The translations under genes and the position numbers were made by a program. From Whalleya microplaca (taxonomy: Eukaryota > Ascomycota > Sordariomycetes > Xylariales > Xylariaceae), in contig MU385713.1 in NCBI GenBank assembly GCA_022497155.1, forward strand, positions 992,001 through 1,056,000: a stretch of 64,000 nucleotides of DNA. Direction: 5' to 3'. This document shows positions 44,601 through 56,313 of this stretch, piece after piece; position 1 is the stretch's first letter, and the number at the start of each line of letters is the position of its first letter. A model generated the notes under the pieces. That model searched no databases. It was given only the letters and a program-made list of their open reading frames with translations, and had not been told where the DNA came from.

Positions 44601-46416
44601 AGTACATATCAAAATAGAGACTGAATATAAAACGCAGAAAAGGGACTGACTATAATGGCGAAGGACATGAGTCTTTATATATGGACGATATAGAAGCCCC
44701 TGTTCATACTGTGTTTCTTGCGACAATGATGACTATGCCCCTATAGACGAAGAGTGTTTATGTATTTACAAATACTCGCTGGGATACTTCAGCTTATAAC
44801 GAGAAGATAGAACTTCAAAGGTCTGTGTCGACTGAGTAAGATATATGTCCGCTTATCGAATTGACCATCCATAACTCTTCTAATATTAATCATCGATACT
44901 TCATTATCGACAACCATAGAATAAGTGAAAGAACTCAAGGACATTAGGGAGGCCCATAGGTAAGATGCCCAGCTCCCTTTTCGCAAAAGCGTCACTACCA
45001 TCTCATAGTAAGTAACATCACCTTTTATACTCTTTAACGATTCTTATAACCATCGACATCTTAAGCTATCTTGGTGGCGCTCTAGTATCAATACGTGGTT
45101 TTCCACAGCATGAGAGACTGGGGCTTCGGCGGGGAAACATACCTACACCCTTACATTCCTCTCAATGGCATTGTCACTCATCTCCATTCCTTAGCTAAGT
45201 CTGTGAAGATTGGCGATAAATATTCATGATTGGGTTTGAGCAAGACTAAATTTCTGGAAAATTCAATAAGATCAGATATGACCCGATGAGTGACTTGATT
45301 GAGAGACTCAGTTGAGGAGCCTGAAACAATGTGTTGATATGGATATCTTTATGCAAGAGACAACTCGAGAACTTACGAACATAAACAATCATGGCAACTA
45401 CACATATCACATATCGTGTATTGCAGGTGTCTACTAGTAAATAGGGGATGGAGTACATAATGATATTGTCAAGTGAAATCTAGACAATTCATTCCCTCTA
45501 ACGTCTAGTAGCCCGGCATATCCCAAACTGTTACTTGTACATACTATATATACCTTCGAGCCACCTTAGCAATGCATACGTGGAAATCAGCATCTCCCAG
45601 TCCTTTTGTCTACACATATAACGACAATATCATACAGGCTCTACTCTTTCGCATATGTTCCTCGCTTAAATGGCGAATTATTTCCAATGACCCAAAAAAG
45701 ATTCTCGTGAATATGTAACACAGAAAGCCATCCCTAAAAGTAGATCGACACAAGTTCAAAATCATTAAGCTCAGATACCAGGGGCAAAATCATTGTCACT
45801 ACGCTTGATGCATACAGCGGGTTTCGGTACCGCATCTTGGGTAGGTGCCTTCCAGCTTCGTCCTAATAGAAGTCAAGTTAACCTCAACTACAACACGTAT
45901 GGCTGCTTCGATGAGCACGGGATTATACTGTGAAAGAGACTAGTGTCTTACCATAGATTCATTGATATCTCTCTGGCAGGTAAGAGGTGGCAAGCAGGGT
46001 ATAGCCCCCACGCAAAAGTGAGAAGCTTTATGTATGTTCTTCCATCTGGAACTGGGTCTGCTTGGTTCCGTTGTAGAACCGAGCACGGCGAATCAATACT
46101 TGCAAACCATCGACGCATCAAGCTCCGGGATGTGATCAGAATTCTGAGCACTGGAGGCTATTGAACACCGCGCTAGATGGTAGTCTCATCTTCAGCCATC
46201 CTACAGCCACAATCTCTCGAGTTGATGTTCGCCAAGCTCTTTTCGAAAGGTGGCGTACCCTTTGCGATGGAGAGTTAGGGGAAACTGCTTTCGCACTAAG
46301 CTCTTATCTGTAGGCCAACCTTTCTTGATGAGATGGAGCGGGTATGCGCGGTATATGAGGCAAGCCTCTCAGACTGAACAATCTTTCCTCATTTGTTATT
46401 CCTCAAAGGTCCGTCC
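41608..46416. other. Gene-poor AT-rich region of 4.8 kb
   Basis: No gene that I can support. It is AT-richest at about 44300-44600. Scattered short ORFs remain open, notably 43722-43985 (-), whose product begins MDGEQDSCVAIEEPC, and 44140-44226 (+), which reads a 28-residue peptide with YYWKYCRECYDPFE. Neither has an obvious family. It could be decayed transposon sequence or a poorly conserved lncRNA/small-gene region. Confidence 0.5.
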
Positions 46417-48456
46417 TCACTTCTCACACTGCCGTTTCTTCTCCAAGTAAGCGTCCTCGTTCTTCCTATTCGTCAGACGAACCAGGTCAGCGTATCTCTT
46501 ACGCCAGTACTCCGTGGCAGCCTCGCCCTCCGTGGGCACCCGGACGCCCATGGACAGTTCCTCCTGCTTCTGGAACTCCCTCTTCCACCGGGAGTGCGGC
46601 ACCGTCTCACGCAGCGAGAACGTCCCGTTCACGGCCCCGAAGCGCAGGCTCCAGGTGCAGAGGTACCTGGTGTAGTCGGGGCCCTCCTCGAACCGCTGCA
46701 CGTGGTTGGAGCCCGCCTTCATCATGTAGCTCACCCCGGCGAGCGCGGAGAGGTTGATGAGGAAGGCTTGCTTGGTGAGGGCTTGTTTCGAGATGCTCTC
46801 GATGCAGGCCTTGGTCAGGGCGGTAGCTTCTTCGATGCATGCAGAAGGCCCAAGGCGCCCATCTTTGTCGTACCACTTGCATTCTAGCAAGTCCGCAATA
46901 AACAAGCCTTCGATCTCATCGCAATTGGTTCTATCGCTGCCGTTGAAGTCAGCAGGGGTGACCGAGCCCGAGTTGTCGCCGGTGGCGGCATTTGTAAACA
47001 TAGCCGATGTTCGGTCGAATACTGTGAACGTATCTTCCATGGGGGGCTCTGTTCTGCCGTTGGTACCATTGGCAGCATTTTCATTCACTGTGCTCTTTCC
47101 GTTGACCATAACTACTGGAGGCGGCGGCGTTGCCAGTCTAACAGGTCCACTGGCTCTTTCCGGTACTTGAAGTGAAAGACGGCCTGGACGTGTAGGTCTA
47201 GCAGTCTGTACTGGTGTTGTCTCCGCGGACCTAGGTATCGAGTCAGGGGGAAACATTGGCACAGGTGCTGTAGTCGACTGGGGAGTTTGAGTTTTCTGCT
47301 CTAGAGAACCCGACTGAGGTGCCTTTCGGTCCTCTGGAAATGCTGAAAGTGGGGTGTCAGTAGGCCGGCTGGTAGGGGGCCGCCCACGAGCCTTGGATCC
47401 CATGGAGACTGCACCGCTTCTCCACGCGGAGGAGACTACCTTGGCTCCATGGCGACGATATCCTGATTTGGATTTTGAGGGAGTAATAGCTGACTGGGGT
47501 TCTGCACTATCAAGCCAAAACCCTCCTCTCGTGGATGGTGTCATAGCGGACTGCGGATAGGCTGACATCGGCTCCCGAGATGTATCATTATGCCATGGAA
47601 ATGCGGAGTTGGCTTCCGGCAGTACACTTGACCTTGGATCGTTAGGTGGAAAAACAAATGCATGCCTGCCGTCTGGGTGTGCAGTCCACGGGTCTAAAGA
47701 ACCTGGGCGGGCACTTCTCGGTTCTCCGTTAAAGGTCGGGGAATCTAGTCTTGGTCTTTGTGACGGGGATTTGCTGAAGGTGTCGTCCTCAGGCCTCTTT
47801 CTTCCTCGGCGTGGTCGGATATGAGGTAATAGTGCACGCAGAGCCATGTCGTCCTCTGCGGCAACCCCATCCCGGCCATCTTCACATACAGGATTAGGAT
47901 CATTGGGGATATGAGTCCAGTAAGAGTGAGGGTTATCCAACAAATAGTCGAAGAACGCATTGACGTGCATAGAATGCATCCACCGCTACTAACAGTAAGT
48001 TTGCTGTCACCAAATGCAAATTATTTAAGAAAATGTCCCATTTACCTTGAGTCGGACAGCATACTGCTGAATCTTCTGGGAACTCTGGCCCTTGTCGTGA
48101 TCTGGCGGCTCGACGCCGAGTTTCAGAGCCAACTCGGCCCATGTTTTGATATCCTTCTCATTGAGCCTCTTGATCAATTCAAACAAGGTGAATGTACTAA
48201 AGCTCTTGCCCTCGCTCTTTGGTGGTGTCCGAAAGGCTTCTCTGAGCGCCGAAGTGTCTGTCTCCAGAGACACTGCCGGGTTGCAATAGAGTATGAAACT
48301 GACATATGCATCCTCGATAGAAGCACTTGTCACATCCTTCTGAGGTAAAGTCGGCCTCACAACTCCTACCGACCTGGGAGATGAGTCTGTGATAGGGGAT
48401 GGAAGTGGGTTCAGACGGTGAGCATTGTTGCTAGTTTGCGAAGAAGAGAGCGCCAT
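46417..48456 (-). CDS. ARS-binding protein 2 (Abp2-like)
   Basis: Two exons (48046-48456, 46417-47985) give 659 residues. The homologue in fission yeast binds replication-origin (ARS) DNA and has been linked to replication. The conserved N-terminal domain (about 40-165) is easily recognised: IEDAYVSFILYCNPAV, GKSFSTFTLFELIKRL, DIKTWAELALKLGVEPPD, QQYAVRLK, and across the intron RWMHSMHVNAFFDYLL. A basic IRPRRGRKRPED follows. The middle is a long Ser/Pro-rich, low-complexity stretch. A second conserved block near the C-terminus (CDEIEGLFIADLLECKWYD, LINLSALAGVSYMMKAG, YLCTWSLRFGAVNGTFSL) ends the protein. The acceptor is TAGTAG; using the second AG keeps the frame. Confidence 0.85.
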
Positions 48457-50229
48457 CTTAGCGTCCCTCGATAGCTGGCCTCACAATAGGTCCCATTGAC
48501 AGGCGAATCTTAGCTGTGGTTATAGATACAGTGGATCCTGGTGACCAGATGCGTTATGTTGTCAGTAGCAAACTTTAGTTGTCTTCCTTGCTAAGTCGTC
48601 TTCTCCACAATTAAGAAGACAGTTGAGAGTCTCTGCTCTCAATTACTATATACGTTGTTGTGTCAAGAAGAGCCTCTGATTCATCCCGTGTAATTGGGGT
48701 AATTTGTTGATGGAGACCGAGTACGTCGCCTGTCGACACCAGCGCGGTACAGTTGGCCGGATAGCAAGGGGTATCATTGGCAGGAATCAAGAAGAAACGT
48801 TAGCAAACAGAACGCCTTCTCTCGAGTGTTACGGCTACAGTGAAGGGAAGCAAAGAGCTGAACTAGAATGACTGATGAAGCTTCATTAGGCGTGTTCCTA
48901 TTTTGAGAACTTGGAGGCTGGGTGCCACCAGTCCACGAGTTGTTTTACGTGGGTCGGGCAGGTCGGCAGGTCGGTGCGTTTGGAGTCGGTCTATTTTTAG
49001 AGACTCAACACGTGATTCGAGGCATTTCAGTGTTCTTCATTGGACCCCTGAAGACCCCTGAAGAACCCCTGATGGGCCAATGGACCAAAGGACCAACACT
49101 TCTGCACCTCCAGCAGCTTCAGCACCCTTCAGCACCACCCTCATGCATGTGCCATGTCCAACGGTGAAGAAACCTTTCGGGCGAGATGCAGTAGCCGTCC
49201 ACTCCCTTAATCAATCGGGTACTGGAAGAACGTGCAATATATGCAGGTAAGACCGTGGCTACAGGGACCCTTGAAGGTTTGATATTCCATGCAAGTGTCC
49301 TCTTGCCCTCTAACGTAGCAATACAACATGAATCACTTACATATAGGTAAGGAGGTACTCAGCCTCGAGCCTCATATATGCATACGACTTACGCCGTGAT
49401 ACTCCGTGATACTCACATTGTGATACCGAGTCTCCTTTTACAGCTGCGCCTGGTATCATGTTAAGAGCCGGCGAGGCTGTGCGCATTCAGGTTTGAGAAG
49501 AAAAAAAAAATGCAACGACTAGGAACAGTCTGTTCAACCAAGTACAGTTGTAATACATCCAACAACCAACTCAGGTTGAAAGTTTGGATCTCGTCTTTAC
49601 ATGTATTCATAATTCATCAAGTGCGTGGATTAAGTTGCAACATATCTCTCATAGTAAACATGTAAATCGCTCAAGCAACACAGTTTCGCTTTATGTCCAC
49701 GGCTTACTTTATATATTGTATGTATACATGTATGTAAAAGTATTAACTTATAACATACAACATAAAGCTAAACACTCTTTCCAGCCTTGGCGAATTATTT
49801 GATGATACATCAATGTATATATATGTACCTTTGCATGTGAAAGTTGAATTGAAATCCAGTGGAATGACATCGGCTTAAAAAACTGCGGGGGACAGGGGGC
49901 CTAATGCCGACATGACGGCCCTGACAGGTGCTCGGCTCACGTCGCAAGGGATAGCACTGGTAGTGAAGCCCTAGAGGCCCAAGGAGACACCAATGATACA
50001 GCCGGACCTCGGCTTCTGCTAACGTCAGGTTTAACTTAAGCTCTTATCTACTACGTAGTCCACCAGTCCACCCTTTTGTCCCGCCATGTAAAGAAAGCAA
50101 AGGCACCATCACAACCTTCGCACTGACTTTACGGCATATTCAATGCGTTGTTGAAGTCTTCCGTCGACGGTTTCCATCACCCCTACTATCGAATAGTAGA
50201 GCTAAATAACTAGGCACTAGCTAGCTAAA
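48457..50229. promoter_or_regulatory. Divergent upstream region, ABP2-like gene / peroxisomal carrier gene
   Basis: 1.77 kb between two divergent start codons. An imperfect short tandem GACCCCTGAA is repeated at about 49043-49065, and a poly-A run lies at about 49500-49510. No supportable gene. Confidence 0.5.
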
Positions 50230-51426
50230 ATGGCCTCCAAGCCCGTCGTCCCGCAGAACGACAATGTCGCGCACGCCCTCGCCGGCGCCGGCGGGGGCAT
50301 CCTCTCCATGATCCTGACGTACGTCTGTCTGTCTGTCTGTCCAAGCGCAGCCCTCCCTCCTCCACATCTGACCTAACCCCCCCACACGACGAGAGAGAGA
50401 ACAAACCAATTGACATGCCGCGTGCGCCCCCCCAGATACCCGCTGATAACCCTCTCGACGCGCGCGCAGGTCGAGTCGAAGCGAGCCGAGACGGCCTTCC
50501 TGGCGGCCGTGAAGCGCATCATCGCGCGCGAGGGCGTGGCGGGCCTGTACGCGGGGCTCGACAGCGCCGTGTTCGGCATCAGCGTGACCAACTTCGTCTA
50601 CTACTACTGGTACGAGTGGACGCGGGGCTCGTTCGAGGCCGCCGCCACCCGCGCCGGGCGCGCCAGCAAGAAGCTGACCACCGTCGAGTCCATGATCGCC
50701 GGCGCGCTCGCCGGCTCCGCCACCGTCATCCTCACCAACCCCATCTGGGTCATCAACACGCGCATGACGACGCGGCGCGAGCGCCTCGAGGAGAGCGGCG
50801 AGCTCGTCGAGAAGCCGACCACCACCTCCACCTCCACCTCCACCGGCTCCTCCGATGGTGATAATGCCCCGGCGGTGACGAAGAAGCAGAAGGCCCCGAC
50901 GACCATCAGCACCCTGCTGGCGCTGCTGCGCGAGGAGGGCCCGCAGGCGCTGTTCCGCGGCGTGATCCCCGCGCTGGTGCTCGTGATCAACCCGATCCTG
51001 CAGTACACGCTGTTCGAGCAGATGAAGAACGCGGTCGAGCGGCGCCAGCGCCGCAGCATCACGCCGACCGTGGCCTTCTTCCTCGGCGCCCTCGGCAAGC
51101 TGTTCGCCACCTCCGTCACCTACCCCTACATCACCGTCAAGAGCCAGATGCACGTCGCCGCCAGCGGCGAGCGGAAGGAGGGCATCAACCAGGCCATCCG
51201 CCGCGTCATCAAGGAGGAGGGGTATGCCGGCTTGTATAAGGGTAAGTCACTTTTTCTCGGTTAGAAAGGTGTATTCGAATTGATACTGACGATCAATGCA
51301 GGTATTGGCCCCAAGGTCACGCAGAGCGTCTTGACGGCGGCGTTCCTGTTCGCCTTCAAGGACGTCCTCTACGAGCAGACCATCAAGCTGCGGGGCGCCG
51401 CAGCCAGGAAAGCTCTCAAGGCGTAA
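50230..51426 (+). CDS. Peroxisomal adenine nucleotide carrier (PMP47/Ant1/SLC25A17-like)
   Basis: Three exons (50230-50318, 50436-51241, 51302-51426) give 339 residues. The mitochondrial-carrier-family member PMP47/Ant1 imports ATP into peroxisomes for fatty-acid activation. Three carrier repeats are visible through TYPLITLSTRAQ, TNPIWVINTRM and TYPYITVKSQMH, each in the place of the PX[DE]XX[KR] signature. The replacement of the acidic residue in these motifs is characteristic of the peroxisomal carriers. A Thr/Ser-rich loop (TTTSTSTSTGSSDGD) lies between helices 3 and 4. The first exon splits the first signature. Coding GC is very high. Intron 1 carries a (CTGT)n run. Specificity is inferred by family only. 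Confidence 0.9.
50323..50341. repeat. (CTGT)n in intron 1 of the peroxisomal carrier gene
   Basis: About four and a half CTGT units directly after the GTACGT splice donor. Confidence 0.85.
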
Positions 51427-51964
51427 GCCGAGGGATTGGTGAGAAGACCTCGTTGTGCCAAGACTTGATGTCCCTAGGTTCACTTCGGCGTGTATATATA
51501 TTGTATGATATATGTGGATAATCTTGACTTTTCTTGGTGTCGTTCTTATATCTTGTTCTGCCCCTGTGTTAAGTCCCCTGTGTATGTGGCTACTTAGATT
51601 TCGAACTATGTACATTTGTAGTGGCATTAGAAAATTTGGGAGTCAAGGCTATGATGCAAGGCTGATAGGTGCGGCACGAGAAAATGGATATGGAGTGAAC
51701 CACCCATATACGACTCGAACTCAAGCAATGCTATAGTCAAAGAAAGAGACTCGAGAATAAAACTACACCCTCTAACCATCTACAATCTTCCCAGTGATAG
51801 TAGACAATGACAGTAGAATCCAATACCGCAATACTCAAAAACACCCCCATCCCCTTCCCCCCTTGCCCCTATTCCTCCATAATCCGCCTACCATCCATAC
51901 CTACCTGACTATTCCTCATCTCTCATCTCATCAGCCACTAACCTCCCTCTCTTCCCCTGCCCTC
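51427..51964. other. Convergent 3' intergenic region
   Basis: 538 bp between the stop codons of the peroxisomal carrier gene (+) and NAA35 (-). C-rich, simple CCCC/CCTA composition at about 51840-51960. No gene seen. Confidence 0.6.
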
Positions 51965-54552
51965 TCACGACACAGGAACAAGCTTCGGCACGATCCACCA
52001 ATCATGATACCCCCTCCCCTGCACCGGAATCTCAACCTTCAACCCCAGTCCCTTTCCCCCCTCATTCTCCCCCTCTCCTACCCCTTCCCCCTTCTCCTCA
52101 ACAGCCCTCTGCAGCGTACCAACCGCAACCCCCGCAGCAATCGCCGCCCTGAGACAATCCCTAATATTCGCAACCCACCTCGCATGGGCCCCCACCGAGA
52201 ACGCCTGCGCCTCCGTCAATTTCGCCAGGGCCTCGTAGCCCTTGCGCGCGCCGCCGACGGCGTTCTCGGCGTAGCGCAGGAGGTCGGGGACGGGGGTGTC
52301 GGGCTGCGCGGTGGCGCGCGTGAACTCGTCGAAGGAGGGGAGGGCGGGCAGCGCGATCGCCCGGAACGGCTGCATGCGGATGTCGTAGCGCAGGGGGTCG
52401 GAGCCGTAGGGGCGCGGCGGCGGGCGGATCAGCCGCAGGCGCAGGAGCGCCGTGTACAGGCAGCACAGGCCGTCTGCGAATTCCCAGGTGCAGGCCGCGT
52501 CGAGCATGGTCACGCGGATGTAGGCCAGGGACTTCATGAACTCGCGCTCTTTGGCGGGGGTGTAGTGCGGGGGCTTGGTGGTGGTGGTGGTGTTGGAGGG
52601 GTTGCTGGGGTTGGGGTTGGGACTGGTGCCGTGGCGCGCTTCGTTGAGGCTGCGCATCGTGAAGGACTTGATCCGGTCCCCGTGCTGCGCACGCGTCTTC
52701 GCCAGGTAGTTCAGGTACCAGTACATGCCGGCCAGCTCGTCCGTCTGGTAGATCTCGAGCTCGAAGCCGAGCTGGACGATCCACTCCATCTGCCGGAGCT
52801 TGTAGAGGTACGCCCACGAGGAAAGGGGGAGCGCGTAGCCGATCTCGCCCCTCTCTGTCGTGAGGGGCTTTTCGTCGAGTGCGACTTGGAGGAGTTGGTC
52901 GATCTCCTCTACGTCTACCTGGAGCATATCCCACTCTTGGATGCTGTGGCATAGCGTTCGTCTAACTCGGCATCTGTTTTGGCAGAATATTCTGAAGATA
53001 TCCAAGTAGCATTCGGCGACTCTTTGCCGGAAGATATCCATCTGGGCCGCGGTCTGATGGCGGGGATCGGTTGGCACCTCTATATTGTCATAAGAGGGGT
53101 CAATTCGTTGCCCACAAGGCATGACCACGATAGATAGATCGTGATCGAGTATCTGGCGGATGCTATAATTGCCCAGTACGACCATTTCCTTGAGTAGTAA
53201 ACTCTGGAGTAGCGTTCTGATATACACTAAGGGCTGAGGCTTTCTCGCTTGAAACGTCGAGACGAATGTCTAGGGGGAAAGCTTAGTCCTATAGACCAAG
53301 ACTGTGTTTAATTGAACTTACCAGAAGACTTTGAGGTTCCGAGTACTTCAGAACATCTGTGATATCAATCCCATCCTGGAACAACTGCCTGAACTGCTTA
53401 TTAACTTCCTCAAAGCTCAGCTGTACTATCGGACGTGGAGGCATGGTACTAGCTAGGCGTCGTTGTAGTTTAGTACTAAAAGCTTCGGGGACCGGCTTGC
53501 CCAGCGAGTGCTGCTTCTCAATATGGTCCATCAGACCCCTCATTTGGATCCACGGCATCTTCAGCGAGTCTGGGTTGGCTTTCCGCAAGCTCGAGATATC
53601 GATGGCTCTGAGAAATGCGATTCTGAGCTCCAGCCGGAGATCGAGAGCCGTCGAGATATCCTTGGGAATATCGTTACTAACGGCGCGGAGGTCAGCCCGA
53701 GCTTTATGCAAGAGTGTGTTGATTGGCTCCACGGGTATGTCGACCAGGAGGCTGCGATCGTATGTGTTTGTGACAAAATCTTCCTCCTGCGAAGTGTCAG
53801 TTATACTAATCACTTCAACGCTGCCTGCTCTACCCTGACCTCATAGTAAAGTTCATTTTTCACAAGCTCGTTCACAAAGTAGCATGCTTTTAGTAGCCCC
53901 AGACAATATGCGCGCAGAACGAAGAGAAGACTTGGCTGCTTCTCCCGAGCTTCCGGGTCTCTTATGAAGTCTGCCTCGTCTATGTTGGCTGGGCAAAGCT
54001 TCATCAAAGACTCTAGATAGACGCTCGTGAAGAGAGTCTGTGAGAGAGGATAGCCAAGATGCCATGCCATCTAGCAATAATGTCAATATCATAAAACACA
54101 GGGGTAAAATGTTGTATCGTTCGCATACCTCAAGGCAGAGCAACTGGTCGATGATACCCAGAATTTCCTCTGGGAGCAGATCTCGAGTAACGTCATACTC
54201 CTCATCTAGAGACTCGCCTTCTGCTAGGACACCACTGTCCATCTTCTTGTCCATAATCTGAAATAATCCATGAGTACCCGAGTTGACGTGAAGCGCTCAC
54301 GAGCTTGGGCATGATACGCACCTCGAGAGCCGAGACGGACTCGAACAGGGTGAAGTGCTCATCTTTGACGAGTTCACCAGGCTTCAAGGCTGTGATGATA
54401 ACTTAGTCATTTATACTTCCGTAATAGTTTGCGCCTCCAAGGTGCGCAGACGTACTCTTCACAGCGGAAGCAAACTTCTTAGTGATATCGGTAGCCGTCA
54501 ATCCCGGATGGGATATATTAGGCGGAGGCGGCAAGGGATCAAGTTGCTGCAT
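51965..54552 (-). CDS. MAK10: N-terminal acetyltransferase C auxiliary subunit (Naa35/Mak10)
   Basis: Six exons (54456-54552, 54322-54389, 54129-54257, 53840-54070, 53322-53786, 51965-53269) give 764 residues. Mak10/Naa35 is the large scaffold of NatC, which with Naa30 and Naa38 acetylates N-terminal Met-Leu/Ile/Phe/Trp residues on ribosomes. Family landmarks are DEHFTLFESVSALEIMDKKMDSG, the MAWHLGYPLSQTLFTSVYLE block, YCLGLLKACYFVNELV followed by EEDFVTNTY, and SSWAYLYKLRQMEWIVQLG with LAGMYWYLNYL. All splice sites are GT-AG, with phases confirmed by the sum of exon lengths. The final exon is GC-rich, so long open frames appear on its opposite strand. A possible upstream 5' UTR intron (CTAACTAACAGGGTTTAG) ends just before the start. 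Confidence 0.93.
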
Positions 54553-55426
54553 GTTGACTCCTGGGGTATTTGCTGCATCTAAACCCTGTTAGTTAGTGGT
54601 GAGATATCATTAAGAGTTCTGAGGTTAGGCCGTCTCTATCACCAAGAATGACTGGAGTTTGGGACTGAACTAGTTAGGCGCCTTAAGTGGTGTGGAGTTG
54701 AAAATGTAGGGCACCTATCCCAAGTATGAAAATAAGGTTTAAGGACAAAGCTTACATACATATACTCCTCTTATATAAGTAATCGGGCTTCCAGGAGCAA
54801 AGAAGATCTGGGTAACTGGAGCAGGCAAGTATGAGGCAGGCTTGGTAGGGAGGTATTCACTCTCTATCCCACTTTTAGTGTTGCGAGTTGGATTGTAAGA
54901 GGCTGGCGTAGCGAGCGTGGAGGAGCGACCAAATTTATCTAGTGTCAAAAAGTGTACTCACACGATGACACAGCCGACAGATGGGCTTGAAATCACGGGA
55001 ATAGCTTTGATACGGGAACTTGCGAATTATCAAAATGCAACAATTGAGTTTTTACTACGACCCGAGTTTATTTTCAGCTTCCAGGGGGGCCGGTAGCACC
55101 GCAACACCGAGCTGTGGGCGCGAACAGCGGGCTCTATCTGTACGTAGTCGCCGAAGCCTTCCTTTCATCGGCCTACAGAGCGGCTCCCGAACACCGCCGT
55201 CACCTCAACATTACTAGAAATGGACCAGCATAGTATCTAGTTAATACGGATTTGAATGACCAGGTTGGCTTGAAAATGCAGTGATTTTATACAGCTATAC
55301 ACGTCCTAGGCAGTCAATCCCAAGCGTTCGCGGCCATGCATCTTGTCTATCCGCATCTGAACCCCCAGTCGTCCCGGCCTACAGGCCGACCTCCCAACCT
55401 CCATGCACATACACGGGTTGTGTAGT
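54553..55426. other. Intergenic, NAA35 upstream / ATP15 3' flank
   Basis: About 870 bp holding the NAA35 promoter and the ATP15 3' UTR. No gene supported. Confidence 0.55.
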
Positions 55427-55848
55427 TTACGATGAGCTGCCGGAGGGGTTCTCAGCCCTGATAGCGGCATTGGCCTCAGCTAGGTTCTTCGAGTCGCCCA
55501 TCTTGCCGTTCTGCGAAATGCGGGATAAAACCATCAGTCTCTCCCTCTGTCTGTCGGCTGATCTCCAACTTCAATGACTAGTATAACTCACCTCCCACTT
55601 GGCGAATCTCAGATCCATCTCGCCCCGTCGCTCGGCGGCCAGTCTCTTGTCGTCTTTCAGGCTTCGGCGCACGACGCGCGAGGCGACGGCCAGGTAGCGG
55701 TTGTAGCTGTTCGGGCGGACGGGGGCACGGGTTAGCGGGCGCTCTCTAGCCATCTATCTTCGCAATCGGCTTTCCTCCGGCCAATTGACACAATGCGGAT
55801 ATGGGAGAGTACTCACGTTAAACCAGCGGCTTTCCAGGCGAACACCAT
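55427..55848 (-). CDS. ATP15: F1Fo ATP synthase subunit epsilon, mitochondrial
   Basis: Three exons (55817-55848, 55592-55706, 55427-55510) give 76 residues. This is the small epsilon subunit of the F1 central stalk, in the mitochondrial matrix. The start MVFAWKAAGLTYNRYLAVAS is the conserved N-terminus of the family and crosses the first intron. VVRRSLKDDKRLAAERRGEMDL and RFAKWENGK follow, crossing intron 2. The Ser-rich tail ENPSGSSS is common in filamentous fungi. An ATG inside intron 1 opens a longer frame (MARERPLTRAP...), which would give a wrong start if the first exon were missed. It is one of two OXPHOS genes in a row on this strand, with QCR2. Confidence 0.95.
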
Positions 55849-56313
55849 TTTGACGGTCGCTAAAGAAGGAGGTGAATTGGTGGGAGTGAGTTGAGGTTTA
55901 ATGGGTTTTAGTTGTTCGTAGGTACTGAGAGCAAAATCGAGAGGTAGCTTAGCGGCTTGCTATAGCAGGAGCCGAGAAACCGCGCTACCTGCTTTAGCTA
56001 ATGGCCCATACCGTGCACGTGACCTGACATTGGCATAAAACACAGCACCAGCAAGCCATGCACAAGTAAGCCAGAACTGGATTTATATTCAAGTAGATAA
56101 ACTGGGGTTATGATAATATTCACCTGTGCAGTTCCTGTGAATATTTGATGGCACTGATGAGATTATTTATTCGACATATCGTCAACCACAATGCACCATG
56201 TTAGAACTAGAAAATAACTCTATAGATTTACTATATGCACAGGTGCTCCTGGACTCGACTCTACAGCAGTGGGCTGATCTGTTGGTACACTTGAATTCCC
56301 CTTTCCCCCCCGT
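55849..56313. other. Intergenic, ATP15 upstream / QCR2 3' flank
   Basis: 465 bp between two same-strand OXPHOS genes. No gene seen. Confidence 0.6.

Noticed and set aside
45943..46164. Overlapping open frames on both strands
   Set aside because: Both strands are open over the same 200 bp and neither product shows a motif, so there is no basis for choosing a gene.
51794..52954. 386-codon plus-strand ORF opposite NAA35
   Set aside because: It is antisense to the last GC-rich exon of NAA35. It begins with Pro-rich simple sequence and has no domain.
55571..55753. 60-codon ORF starting MARERPLTRAP at ATP15
   Set aside because: Its start codon lies inside intron 1. The family N-terminus MVFAWKAAGL is supplied by the upstream exon.
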